Origin: Topomyia yanbarensis
Lineage: Eukaryota > Arthropoda > Insecta > Diptera > Culicidae
DNA length: 64,000 nt
Reading direction: 5' to 3'
NCBI RefSeq assembly: GCF_030247195.1
Contig: NC_080672.1
Span: forward strand, 401,839,037 to 401,903,036
Program-made: the position numbers and the translations under genes
Shown: positions 44,640 through 55,544 of the stretch, piece after piece
Layout of the letters: every line of letters starts with the position of its first letter
How positions within the stretch are numbered: position 1 is the first letter of the stretch
The notes under the pieces: model-generated
What the model saw: only the letters and a program-made list of their open reading frames with translations
What the model was told of the DNA's origin: nothing
The model's database searches: none

Positions 44640-45250
44640 GTCTTCGGTTAGCATAATTAGTCAGGTGAAAACAATTCAATCAACGTTCGATGCCATCGGC
44701 AGACTTTTGCAGCCTGATCGGCACGGGTTTGCCAAGCACGTCATTTTGCTGAGAACGTCAGCCTCGGTTCTAGAAGGGGAACAAGTTTTGCAAACAATTT
44801 GTGTGCAATTAAGCAACATAAGCATGGATTGTCCGATCGGTGTGGTGCGGGACTGAGGTGCAAACATTTTTTCCACGGTTTAAACTCAGTCGTTCGATGG
44901 TTCACAGAAGCAGAAGGGTTTTGTTAGCAATATTTTTTTTTCGATGACAACTGCGCTAAATATTTTCCGTTTACCGCTGTTGCTGGAGGTATAATATTTT
45001 CAATGCAATGTAGTTAAAAGTGCAGGTAAAAGTTGGTGTGTATGTCCAACCGGTTCTTGACTTTTGGCTATTTGGAAAACAAAGCCCAAGGGTTCTGCTT
45101 TCGGTCGTTGATCCATACATTATTGTTGTAGCACGTCATGCACCGGCTGTTTAGAGAATTTATGAGGCATCGAAAATAATCGTGAACAGTTTTGCAATTG
45201 TTTGACAGTTCCTCTTGGACTTTAACTGTCTATTAAGGTCTTATCAAAAC
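44640..45250. other. Unique DNA, no gene resolved
   Basis: Overlapping 63-66-codon frames at 44665-44876 lie on opposite strands and have no recognisable domain. Confidence 0.4.
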
Positions 45251-45255
45251 TATTA

Positions 45256-46933
45256 CAGTGACACAATCTCATATTCGTACAGCTCTAGTGTATATGTTTA
45301 ATATTGTTTCATAAATGTTTGCGCTATTTAATATAGGTATTGTTTTGTAAATGTTGTAGTAGAATCATTATCTGTCATTTTCTTATCATTTGTAATCTAA
45401 AGTGTGCAAGTTTCCGTACACTACACATAAAAAATCATTACTTGGTGTGAAAATGGCACAATTTCATATTCGTGCACTTTTGAAAAGTCAATTAATTTGT
45501 CAATTTTAAGACCAGTTATTTCTTTATTTTTTGTTTTACTTATAAAAATAGATTTTATCACTGAGCAAAGTGTTCATTGGCACAGTTTCCTCTACACTAG
45601 TTTAAGAAATTCCCTCAAATTAACGTAATGGTTAAAAAAAGTAAACTAGCAGCCATTATGGGACGAAAACTAATTTTTACTCGCTAAAATGAAGGTAAAT
45701 CACTTTGAATCTTTGAAATTGTTCAAAGATTGCGTCCAACTATTTAAAAGGTCGTTAAAAACTTTGATGTGGCGAAACGTAGAGCAGATATTGTGAAAAA
45801 TTTGAACTGTAAACAATTTACGATGCGGGATAAACGATTTTTAATTAAAAAAAATGGGAAAATCGAGTAATTAATGTTATATACATGGTAAATAAATTGA
45901 ATCATAGCATTTAAGTATAAGTCTGCTGTGGTACGGCTCGTAATGTATGAAGAACGGACAATTACAATGCCTGTGTTCTAAGCAAGAAGCTGTTCATCAA
46001 TGAGAAGAACAAATAATTGATTTTTCGTTTACTAAACAACATTAAAACATTTTATCGGAATATTGGAAAGATTGTAAACTTTGTCTACGAGTCCAAATTC
46101 AACATCTTTGACTAAAATGGCTGTTGTTTCGAGTGGTGAAAATCGAACTTAGACCTGGACGTAAAAGCCTTATAACAGCAGCCAAGCGCAGAGACTATGG
46201 ACTTTTTTGTATGGGGTATTATATGTCCACTAGAAGTGCTAGAAATATGGTCTTCATTGATGGAATGATGGATCAAAATGTGTATTTTAATTTGAATATC
46301 TTAAAATAAATTTTAAAGCAAAGCTTCCATAAAATGGTACTTTTACTAAGAAATGGTGGATATTGGAAATTCGATAAGGAGAAGAACCTAAAGCATAAGG
46401 CGTGCAAAAAACGTTTAGAGTAAATTTAAAATTGCTTGCATGCTACGGATTCTCCACTGCGGATCCCGTTTATTAACTAATTAGAAAAATAAATAAGAGT
46501 ATTTGGATAAAAAGTACGAAACTACCCGGATTATAATGAGAATGATCTTTGAAACTACTATTTAGAAGAATGGGATAAAATTTAAGTTGAATACAACCAA
46601 AAACTAGTGGTCAGAATTCCAATACGATTGAAAACTGTAATTACAAACAAAAGCTAGCACTTAAATATTTATTATAGAAATTTCAATTGATTTTTGAAAA
46701 AAATATGTGTTCTGTACGAATATGAGATTGCGTGTATATTTGACTATCTTTAGAATTATGATTATTTTTGAAAAAATGGGTATTTGTAGTACAAAGATAA
46801 TTATTGTATCTTCCCTATGCTGTCTAGTAAACTATTTCTACATATATAAAATGTCTCGCAAACTTATTTTTTACTTGTAAAATGCATATAAGCATTCCGC
46901 ATAGCGGTGTATGAAAATGAGGTTGTGTCACTC
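45256..46933 (+). mobile_element. Tc1-like transposon with IR/DR-type termini
   Basis: The outer left end CAGTGACACAATCTCATATT (45256 on) and the outer right end (complement of 46909-46933, GAGTGACACAACCTCAT) are inverted copies, flanked by TA on both sides (45254-45255, 46934-46935). A second pair of the same motif lies about 200 bp inside (45455-45477 and 46713-46733). Such doubled inverted repeats (IR/DR) are known in Tc3- and Sleeping Beauty-type elements, where the transposase binds four sites. The element is 1678 bp long, normal for Tc1. Confidence 0.85.
45630..46450 (+). pseudogene. Tc1-family transposase, heavily mutated
   Basis: Recognisable blocks in order: ATGGTTAAAAAAAGTAAACT near 45628 at the N-terminus; a decayed helix-turn-helix part to about 45860; VYESKFNIFD near 46090-46115, where the catalytic FSDESKFNIF block has its Asp changed to Tyr; and an open stretch with YMSTRSARNMVFIDGMMDQ (46212-46275), matching the GC.S..GVG.LVFIDGIMDQ block of Tc1 DDE transposases. 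Then come ILK..L..S-type residues and LKHKACKK, a remnant of the DNDPKHKA motif holding the next catalytic Asp. Stops throughout make it inactive. Confidence 0.75.
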
Positions 46934-46939
46934 TAGTAA

Positions 46940-48600
46940 ATAAGTTAATCAGTGCTATTAATAAATATAGCATGAAAATATTATGGGTTCAGAAACAACT
47001 GATTTCTGGTCAATCATTGCAAAGATTATTTGTATGTTTTAAAAATATCAACTTTTTTCAAGAAGACTAAAGAAAGTCTTTCAAATATTTTTAAAATATT
47101 TCAGATTTTCTGGTTTTATCAGTTCTTTTATGATCTTCTAAAATCTTTTCGGGTCTTCTCAAAATTTATCATATTTTATCAGATTTTTAATTCGCAGGTC
47201 TTCTCGGTTTTTTTAAATATTTTATTTTTTTTATTTTTTTTAGGTAATGTGCCTATTATGGGAGTAGAGCCTATTTTGACCATATTTGACCACCTCTTGG
47301 TTTTGAACCAAGCTTATGGGATAATGTCAGTATCCATTTGGCAACCACCGGTGTGTAAAAACAAGCTCAAATTACATTCTTTATTTGTTGTCCTCTAAAT
47401 CCGACTTTTTATTAAAATAAAATCACCCTTGAAATACCTGCCTCATTCACATAGAGAACCGTAACAGTACGCCGCGGAGCTTAGCGAAACCATATGTTAT
47501 GAGCCGGCAGTTACCGCCACATATCTCGTTATTCCGTCAAAACTATATTAAGCATTGAACTGATACACACCTTAGTTCTACCTGGATTATTTGGATTTCA
47601 TTTATGGTAATTTTCCTTTAAAAGCTCTCGTTAAACGCTAGAAGGGAGAAAATACGCGATTCAGAAATAGGGTAGTTCACATTATCGCCACGTTTTTCCC
47701 GCTATACCACCACAATCAAAACAAACTAGTTGCATCCAGCACATAGGAAAGAATCGACAGTGCGGTCAAACTAAAATATAAACTTGAAAATATATTGTAG
47801 TTTAATTTCATGAATAAATAATCCATTATTTTAAGTTAATCAACTGATTGCTGAATGCAGAGATTTTATTTTCGTCTGGACATAAAATTCGGCTCGGGAC
47901 TTTGCAATGATCGAAGTGAAACTAGTCATTACAAGTTGTTAGCTCTCGCATGATTATTTTATGCTAGCACAATACTGGGCACTCTTCTTTGAACAGCTGA
48001 TGAGATTCATTCATGTGCGTGATGTTAACGCTTGTTTTGATTGGCTTAAAAAGTAGAATGATTCGTTTTACAATTCATGCGCTGGAGTCTATGCTGTCCA
48101 TATCTAGTGAGAATCAACACAAATGTAATATAAGGCATTGCGTTTCTACCAGATTGTTTTTTTGATAAGGTGAAATATGAAACATCTAGGAGGCGATAAT
48201 CGGATCGTTGAGGTAAGAATGGATGCTCAGAATAGAACATTTATTTTCATCACTTTAACAAAAGCACTGTTTTTGAGCGACTTTCATTTTTGGTGGAAAT
48301 ATAGACATTTCTCCAATTTACGACCCCCCCCCTCTTGTACAGCAATTATAAATAATTATATCTGCCTTACGATCTGATTTTTTGACGAATGTTGAAGAAC
48401 AAAGTAAGACGTTTAAAATGTGCTTCAATAATTTAAACAAAACTATTTCATAACGTATTTTTTATTGTAAATAACTGTCATACCTGTAGAGCATTGTAGG
48501 AATACATGTCAACGAATATCTGCTTTTATAATTTTATTTTTTGAAGCTTGAACAATTTTAAAAATTTGCAAAAATTAACGCAAATTGAAACTCAACTGTA
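46940..48600. other. A+T-rich DNA, no gene; short TTCTCAGATT-like patch
   Basis: At 47050-47225 the sequence is a loose series of TTTCAGATTTTCTGG / TCTTCTCAAAATT words, like the degenerate satellite at 49.96-50.46 kb. No gene was seen in the remainder. Confidence 0.45.
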
Positions 48601-49085
48601 ATCTTCACCTCTGGCGAAATCCCATATAGTATTCTTTCCTTCCTATGGATTTCTATCTTCGCCCCGTTCCACAGTGGCCCCAAAGAGCATAAAAGGGGGC
48701 TTTTTCCTTGCATCAAAACTATTGATTTTAGCTATATCTTTGATTAATCCCCCTAATAGTGAGTTACAAAATTTATTTTCTTCAATAATTCAGATAGAAA
48801 AAAAAGCTCACTTCAGTAAAGTTGTAGAAAAACTTACCACGAAGATATCTTTCGGAGACTTTTGGTTTTCGAGATATAGGGCGTAGTTTGTGGAAGGCCC
48901 TTCAAATACAGTTTTACACCACGATGTTTTTATGGAACATTAAATGATTTTCGATGTTGTTGAAAGTTATGTAGACGGCTGAAATAGACAATTTTGTAAA
49001 ATACGCTAACCTGTTGTCGCTTGTATTTACAAAGCTATTCACTCTTTCCCATCGAAAAAAGCTCCCTCTGTAATGCTGCCTAGGT
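48600..49085. other. Unassigned repeat-like DNA
   Basis: Phrases such as TCGAGATATAGGGCGTAG suggest an old dispersed element, but no ends or coding region were found. Confidence 0.3.
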
Positions 49086-49246
49086 TCAAAATTCACTTTG
49101 AGAGAAAATTCCGGACAAACCGTAACTCGCCGAGAATGAATGTTAACATTTCATGAAAGAGAAAAGTTTTCTCTTTCGTGTGCTGCTGTGATTTATAATT
49201 AGCGATTAATGGTTTGTCCAGAATTTCCTCTCAAAGTGAATTTTGA
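49086..49246. mobile_element. 161-bp MITE with 36-bp inverted ends
   Basis: TCAAAATTCACTTTGAGAGA (49086 on) through GGACAAACC at 49121 is inverted at 49211-49246 (GGTTTGTCC...TCAAAGTGAATTTTGA) with two or three mismatches. The centre holds a near-palindrome GAAAGAGAAAAGTTTTCTCT. Confidence 0.75.
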
Positions 49247-49249
49247 CAG

Positions 49250-49955
49250 TATGCTTATTGACCGTTTTCGAAAAACACGCGAGATATATTAGGTAGCTTA
49301 ATATCTGCGAATGGAAGATGTTTACTTGCAATTTTAAATAAAACTCAGGATCAATTTTCTGCATGACGGCAAAATGGCCCAAAAAATGTGTCGTACAGGT
49401 TGATGCGTTATATTTATTTATTGGTTAATTTTGTTTTTGTTAATTGGTATTTTAGAATAAGAATAAGTAACTGAAAGGCTTATTTACTTCCATCTGACAA
49501 AATTAATCTGACTCACAGTTTTTACATGTAAAACTTGTACGCAATCTTGTACGCATGTGTAAGTCCATGATGTCCCAACCTGTACGATACGCTTGTCCCA
49601 ACCTATTTTTCGAAGAAAAAATCCAATGAAGCAAACGCGAAACCCTGATCGGTAATAACATTTCAGTTACTTCGTAATACTTCAAAATTATTTGCGTTGC
49701 AAGTTCGATGAAAAAGATTCAATTTAAGATGGCCCAAAAATCAGCATAACAAAAGATTTTTCGCTCGTTTTTTGACACTGCTCAGTGCAGCTCTACCTAA
49801 ACTGTTGCAGTGAAGATAGTGAGATCCAGCCATCTATCTTCGAATCCCGCGCAATTGCACTCGATTTCTGAAATATGATGTTAACAAGTCAATTAAACTA
49901 CTTTTTTAAACGTATTGCTTCTTAAAAAAATTTTAGCTATCATTTTAAATATTTT
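49250..49955. other. A+T-rich DNA with a 13-15-bp inverted pair
   Basis: GTCGTACAGGTTG near 49390 and CAACCTGTACGATAC near 49577 are inverted copies about 190 bp apart; this may be another small element. No gene. Confidence 0.4.
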
Positions 49956-49959
49956 GGAT

Positions 49960-50460
49960 CTCACCAGATTTTCTTGTTTTTCTGAGACCTTCTTGAAGCT
50001 TCTGAGATTTTGTGGGCCGTCTTATATTTTCTCATATCTTTCTATATTTTAATTATCTGGTCTTCGGAACTTTTTAATGATATTCAATAATATTATTAGA
50101 TTTTGTTTTTGATATACTCAAATTTTTCCAACATTTGGTCTTCTCAGATTCGGCAATATCTCTTCAAACCTTCTCAGAGTTTCCTAGATATTTTTAAATT
50201 TTCTTACATATCTTTTTTATATTCGGATGTCTTATTAGATATTCCTCATATCTTCTAAGTACCAAAATCATCTCAGATCATTTCAGACCTTCTGACAATT
50301 TCTTAAACTTCCTCAGATCAGCAGCGGATCTTTTCAGATTTTCTCAGATCTTCTCAAATCTTCTCAGATCTTCTCATCTTTACTCAGATTTTTTCAAAGC
50401 TTATCAGATCATTTCAAATTCTTTCAGATCTTCTCGGACATTTTCAAATATGTTAACATA
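49960..50460. repeat. Degenerate TTCTCAGATC decamer satellite
   Basis: The word TTCTCAGATC recurs with much variation (clearest at 50280-50440). It is like a diverged relative of the TTCTGAAATC array at 17.3-19.6 kb, with a few more units at 50750-50790 and 51055-51170. Confidence 0.65.
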
Positions 50461-50812
50461 TGTGCACATATTTGAATTGTTGCTGAGACTCATTTATATT
50501 TTTTTATGTTTCAATAGGATGTTACTATTTTCAAGGCTATATCTAATCAAATTTCCTCAAATAAAAATTTACTCAGGCCTTTAAAAAGTTCCATATATTT
50601 TAGATTAATTAAAAATATACAATAAATTATTAAATTTCCAACACTATTCTCAAATTTTCTTTACTAGTCTCCATTCTTCTTATTACCGAACATTACCGCT
50701 TCGTAGACATTAAGAGATAATTGATCCAGCGATATCTTCTCAAATCTACTAAGCTTTTTGAAATTTGTCTCAGATATTCTCACTTCTCTTTTCTTAGTTC
50801 AAGCAAAATTAT

Positions 50813-51042
50813 TGAAAAGGTCCTATGTGCAAATGAGAGCCTCTCTTTGTTTACTTTCTCTTCCGCTAATAACACGGTCGCATTTGCCTTTGCTGCTTAA
50901 CTCTTTGCACAATATGCTAGTCGAAATCATACTCTACCAATATGTACTGGAACATTATTGGAAAGATTAATGGTGAAGCCGTGATAATCAAAAGAGAAAG
51001 TAAACAAAGAGAGGCTCTCTTTTGCACATAGGTCCATTTCAA
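50813..51042. mobile_element. 230-bp hairpin MITE with GAGAGCCTCTCTTTG core
   Basis: The left arm TGAAAAGGTCCTATGTGCAA...GAGAGCCTCTCTTTGTTTAC pairs with the right arm (50990-51042) over about 50 bp with four or so mismatches. It sits inside the degenerate decamer satellite, so it is younger than that array. Confidence 0.8.
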
Positions 51043-51179
51043 AAAGTAGGCGAGAGTTCTTCTCAGATACTCATTTTTCTCACTTTTTACTACTTTTCTC
51101 ATCTGTTCTTATTTTATCAAAAGTTTTCAGATTTTCTCAGATCATCTCAGACCTTCTCGGGCGCTCTTAAACATTTTCA

Positions 51180-52485
51180 TATATTAATACTTTATAAGAA
51201 TGGCATATATTTTTCCGGTTTTAATCTTGAGGGTTTTTTATCCGACTATTACGGATTTCTAACTCTGGAAAACAAAAACATATTCTCCCTTTTTATTAAC
51301 ATTCCACTTCGCTAAAAGATGGTCGAATCTTGTGACCCTTGTAAGTAAAAGATATTCCGTTGATCTTCTAGAGATGCCCTCCTTGTTATAGGAACAGAAG
51401 TAACGGTTCTAACTTACATTGTATCTTTCTGTACAAATTGTTGTTGGGATAGGTTCTTTGTTAAAGGTTTCGAGAGATATGTTGTGCACTCGTTCTGTAC
51501 GTACAGATCAGAAAAATGTGTAAAGAGAACTGAATTACGTACATTCAAAAGATAGTAATAATTTCGCTACTCAACTATTTGACATTTTCACCAATTAGAA
51601 GAATGTATTCATTGTCTTCTTTGCTAGTTTAAGTTTTATTAAAAACCTACACTTCAAAATAACACGAATCTATTAATATAGGTGGTACAACTTATTTCAA
51701 AACCAACGTGTATGACCGATGGAAGTGAAAACATGTCAAGTGTAGCATGCGGAGGTCCATATTTGTCTTTAACGATTGTCGTTTTCTGATAATTGAAGCA
51801 TTAAATTTAACATTATGTTTTTAATTCCAATAGCTATTATTTTTCTTTCAGCAGATGATAAATGCTCTGCTTGTGTTCAGTACATTTTATTTATTGATTC
51901 TTCCTCATTCAACAATATTCTTGAAAATTATACAGTAGTAGAGTACTTCTAAGAGTTCCGCTTCTTAATTTTGAAAGATTTCGAACGTTATTAACTTTTA
52001 ATGTGCTGAAGAGCATTACTATTTTCTGCCCTATTTAGTCTGAAAAAAATTTCACCGATTTGGTACTCAATTTCGAAGTATGTCTTGCTTTAATAAAGGA
52101 AAACTTATTTTCATTAAACGACAAGTAAAGTGAAATTTTCAACCTATTTCTGGCAGAGTCATCATTCTTACTAGAATCGAAGACCAAAATTTTGTAAATT
52201 TTCAATACAGGTCTACTCAATCTTCACCGGAGGTAGCTAGCCGTGGGACTGCAATGAAGCTGTTATTTCAAGACAGTACATCGAAATCGGTATACTGAGA
52301 AGACAATATTAATATATTCCATCAGGTTGGTTATTTGCTGTTATGACGATTAATATCTTCCGTACCGTGCTTAGAGCAGACTCCATTTGTATTGTCAGAA
52401 GAATAAATTTTCGTTCTACTACGATAGTATCCTAAAGGCGTAATCTGTACCCATATTCCAAGCGATGCTAACAAGGCGTCTGCAG
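51180..52485. other. A+T-rich DNA, no gene seen
   Basis: No recognisable frame or repeat. Confidence 0.45.
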
Positions 52486-52765
52486 TTTATTTTTGACGTA
52501 GGACTACGTCTTTGTTTTCAATATGGGGGTGCATTCAGCAAATTTAACAAAAATGGCATTTAACGAAAATTCAGCCATCTCACGATAAATTTTCATTTTT
52601 TTGTGATTTCCAATAGATAAACCCAAAGAATTTTGATACCATGGGATTAAAAATTAAAATAATGTATACCATAGTCAAAATACCACGCATTTGCACACAG
52701 AAGGTAGCGCATCCCAAGTCTGGCACGACAGATTTATGTACCTTGCGCGCAATGCTTATATGTAT

Positions 52766-52816
52766 GACGTCATCATCGGCTATTTAAAGAACGGGTTTGG
52801 CCGGACAAGCTCAGTT
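52766..52816 (+). promoter_or_regulatory. CRE, TATA box and initiator in canonical order
   Basis: A TGACGTCA cAMP-response/ATF palindrome (52766-52773) precedes TATTTAAA (52781-52788). The insect initiator TCAGTT places +1 at 52813, 32 bp after the TATA box starts. Spacing and order are those of a strong TATA-dependent promoter. The start site falls 9 nt inside the base of the hairpin at 52804-52949. Confidence 0.55.
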
Positions 52817-52949
52817 GCCTGTTGAACGGCGGGTGGAGCAAATCACTGCGCTGCGTGTTTTCACAGCCAGTGTAACTGAGTGCAAAGTCCGTAACACTGG
52901 CTGTGGAAGTACGCTACGAAGTGCCGTTTAACACGCGACTGAGCTTGTC
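52804..52949 (+). ncRNA. Candidate hairpin RNA directly at promoter start
   Basis: The outer arms (52804-52830 and 52923-52949) pair over 27 bp with one mismatch and two G-U pairs. The inner arms (52853-52873 and 52894-52914) pair over 21 bp with three G-U pairs and close a 20-nt loop (52874-52893). Between them is an asymmetric internal loop (22 nt against 8 nt). A transcript from the predicted start at 52813 would fold into a hairpin of about 130 nt, the size range of Dicer substrates. It may equally be an inverted repeat of the host element; expression is not shown. Confidence 0.4.
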
Positions 52950-53829
52950 GCTATAATTTCTTTTGTGTTGTGCTCGTTTCAAACACATATTTAATGTACA
53001 ATTTAATGTATATCTAATTTACTAGCGGTTGCATGCGTAGCCTGCATGATAGCAATCTGTGCTTTTTACGCGCAGACGAAAACTTTCTTAGCAACAAATT
53101 CACGCGAATCGATGGAAAGCACAACGAAAGTTTATTATTTACGTTCGATCAATTCATTGGTTTCATTTCCACTTAACCTATCCTTTGAACTTTTGATACT
53201 GTTAATAGGTACATACTACAAAGCCTATTAATGAATGAATGCACTGTCACTCAAAAAACCGTTGCAAAATGCATCTAAGTCCAGATATAAAATTGTTTTT
53301 GATTCTTGTATATTTATAGCTTCGATATATAATTGAGACCACTGCATTAGTTACTATAGGAAAGTTACAATCATGGCAAAATATAATTGGAAAGCTTGGT
53401 CTATACATGAAATGTGATTATATTGCCTACAATTTGATTTTTCTTCAATTCGGTCCAGGTTTTTTATCGCACACAATCGAAAGGTTTTTACAATTTTTCA
53501 AAGTTGATATTATGCAATAAGAATTTAAAACAGTTCCAGATATTTGTTAGGTTGCGGTTTTCTGTCTTATTTCATCAGATCTTATCAAATAAATTTAATC
53601 AGATTCGATCACATACTACAAATAAAATGACCTGACAGCCAAGAATTTTTGGTTCAATATGTAACATATCAAACATGCTGATTGGTTATGCTTAAATTAT
53701 TCGTAAGAAAGATTTATTATTACTCTAAATGTACGGAGTAAATAGATGTTTTACATCAAGTAGTGTAGTCCTACGTCTACAGTTCGTACAACCCCATAGG
53801 ACTGCCCCTTGTAGTTTTTTAGATCATTT

Positions 53830-54440
53830 GGAATATTCTTATTTATATTCTACCAAATTGCATACAGGAATGACTTACGTGGCAATTATTTTTGTCGAAA
53901 TACCCAATTCCGCGATCAAAGCGACGGAGTAAAACTATACATCAATACATTTGAAGCTCCGATCAGGCCGGATCGTTTATTGTGATGGAGAATTGCGTTG
54001 CGTGTCGATAACTGACGGTATTTTTTTTCCAATACATTTATTACACACGGCGTTTGCGCAAGATTTTTACGCCGAAGATTCATAGCACGTTACAAATATT
54101 CTAAAGGCAAATTTTAACTGTTGTCAAAATTGTAATGTATCTGAAACCAACACTACTATAACTATCATCACTTGAATGTTTGCTTTTTCTTAGATTCTTG
54201 GATTTCATAATAATCTAATATTTTTGAGCGCATTTATTTACATTTTTTCTGCTATTGTCTGAACTTAAAACAAAACTAACTATTCTAGGACACTTTGAAT
54301 AATTTGCCTAGGATGATCGTATGAGGAGAATAATCTAATTAGATTTTAAGATGAATAAGTTCCATATATAGAGGATCGCGGTAAGCCCGGATGTCTCTAA
54401 CAGAAATATGGATCGGTCTTCCTCGGACTTGTAATCTACT
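53830..54440. other. A+T-rich DNA, no gene seen
   Basis: No recognisable feature. Confidence 0.4.
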
Positions 54441-54465
54441 AATTAGGAACTAGCTTCACGATATT

Positions 54466-54540
54466 AGGTGCACGACCAAACAACGTGCTCAATATCGTGG
54501 TAAACCTCTCCACAGGCTGCTGATGGTATTTGGCTTGCCG
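54466..54540 (-). pseudogene. Non-LTR ORF2 C-terminal finger, second copy
   Basis: The minus strand reads ACGEVYHDIEHVVWSCT, the terminal zinc finger also found at 21943-22110. The first cysteine of the CxC pair is lost (A-A-C-G). The TATCGTG...GCACGACCAAACAAC context on the plus strand aligns with the other copy. Little else of the element remains. Confidence 0.6.
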
Positions 54541-54549
54541 TAGCGTGTA

Positions 54550-54980
54550 AAAAATTTTGCTTTAGAATTAACAGCCTAAAGTCTATTCTACTGTACCTTG
54601 ATTGTGTATCTGATATTACCCTTCCATCTGCTTTTTTTGTGAGAAAAAATAGGAATATTCACCCTAATTGAGAGGACCCTGAAATTCCGGAACCTTTGGC
54701 TGTTAGCCAAATATTTTAATGCGTAGATGATACTGTCTGATTGCTAGTGCAAAATATGAAGATTCATAAACCGAACACAACTGCAAAAAAAACAGTCGCA
54801 TCGGGAATAGTCGAGTTTCATGGTCTGCTGTTTTGACATGGAATTTCTCGATTAACTGTTAATTTAGCTGACGGAAAAATAAATCGAACTGCACTAGAAT
54901 CCACCATTCAATAAGTATCGCCAAATCCATTCTCTAACCGTTGCCAGTTCAACTGTCCGACGATTACAGAAAAGTCAACT
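54550..54980. other. A+T-rich DNA, no gene seen
   Basis: No recognisable feature; could be the first intron of the minus-strand candidate that follows. Confidence 0.4.
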
Positions 54981-54983
54981 CAC

Positions 54984-55121
54984 GCAAGGAAGTAATTCGC
55001 TGAAAATTCCCTCGTGACCACCCGACTGAGCAATGAATCGCACCGCTGTTGATCTTGACGAACCCCGCTGACTGGTTGGCATCACGATCACACTCGGCAA
55101 ACCGGTTCGGCAACATTTCAT
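54984..55121 (-). CDS. Possible first coding exon, minus strand
   Basis: An ATG at 55121 opens 46 codons (MKCCRTGLPSVIVMPTSQRG...SGGHEGIFSELLPC) that end exactly at a splice donor TGC|GTGAGT (GT at 54982-54983), phase 0. The stretch is non-repetitive and GC-richer than its flanks. There is no signal peptide or known domain. It faces away from the plus-strand candidate at 55445, so the two would share a 320-bp intergenic promoter. I do not recognise the protein and no second exon was found. Confidence 0.35.
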
Positions 55122-55444
55122 TTCAATCGTGCGGTTTGTGCGTCCGCAACATCCTTGCACTATGACCGCCAAAATCACTAGCAGCTAGCGACTGCGCGCA
55201 CCACAAGTCACAGCTCTATCGGTTGATTCTATTGACAGTTTCCATTAGACGTGACGTGTTTGGTCGTGAATGTGTGACTGTGTGTGCCATCGCACACGTC
55301 ACGCCAAACAGTTCGTCTATTGCACACTGGTTGACCGTCGCCTATGGCAACCAACGGCGCTCTTAGCAACATCCTCTGCTCGGTGTACTCGAGCCAATTC
55401 GTGGTAGTGCGTGAGTTGCTGTGTGGGTTTTGTTCGAGCTTTTC
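55122..55444. promoter_or_regulatory. Possible divergent promoter with X-box-like site
   Basis: GTCGCCTATGGCAAC (55337-55351) fits the RFX X-box layout RYYNCC-N(1-3)-RGYAAC, with GGCAAC perfect. Two bZIP/E-box-like sites, GTGACGTG (near 55252) and ACACGTCACG (near 55294), lie as inverted neighbours. The segment is GC-rich and unique and lies between divergent candidate exons. RFX sites are characteristic of genes for cilia and flagella; linking that to these exons is inference. Confidence 0.35.
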
Positions 55445-55544
55445 ATGCAGCAGCTAACAATGAGCGAGCTAATGCTAAAGCTCGCTAAGGTCAAGCACAA
55501 TCCTTGTGCAAATCAGCAAACATTCGAAAAGGCTTTTGCGCAAG
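55445..55544 (+). CDS. Possible first coding exon, plus strand
   Basis: An ATG at 55445 (MQQLTMSELMLKLAKVKHNP...NQQTFEKAFAQ, with a second ATG at 55460) runs 33 codons plus one base to a strong donor CAAG|GTAAGA (GT at 55545-55546). The unspliced frame continues without a recognisable domain to 55765, but its composition worsens after the donor. Upstream lie the X-box-like site and the divergent minus-strand candidate. The protein is not recognised; a ciliary role is only suggested by the X-box. Confidence 0.4.

Larger units (their letters stand above)
52495..53825 (+). mobile_element. Probable repeat element containing a Pol II promoter
   Basis: The left edge holds GACGTAGGACTACGTC (52495-52510) and the right edge an inverted relative GTAGTCCTACGTC (53765-53777) followed by CCCATAGGACTGCCCCTTG. 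I recognise both phrases as recurring in mosquito DNA. The interior carries a well-formed promoter and hairpin at 52766-52949 but no readable transposase, gag or polymerase. It might be an LTR or a non-autonomous element; the limits are approximate. Confidence 0.4.
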
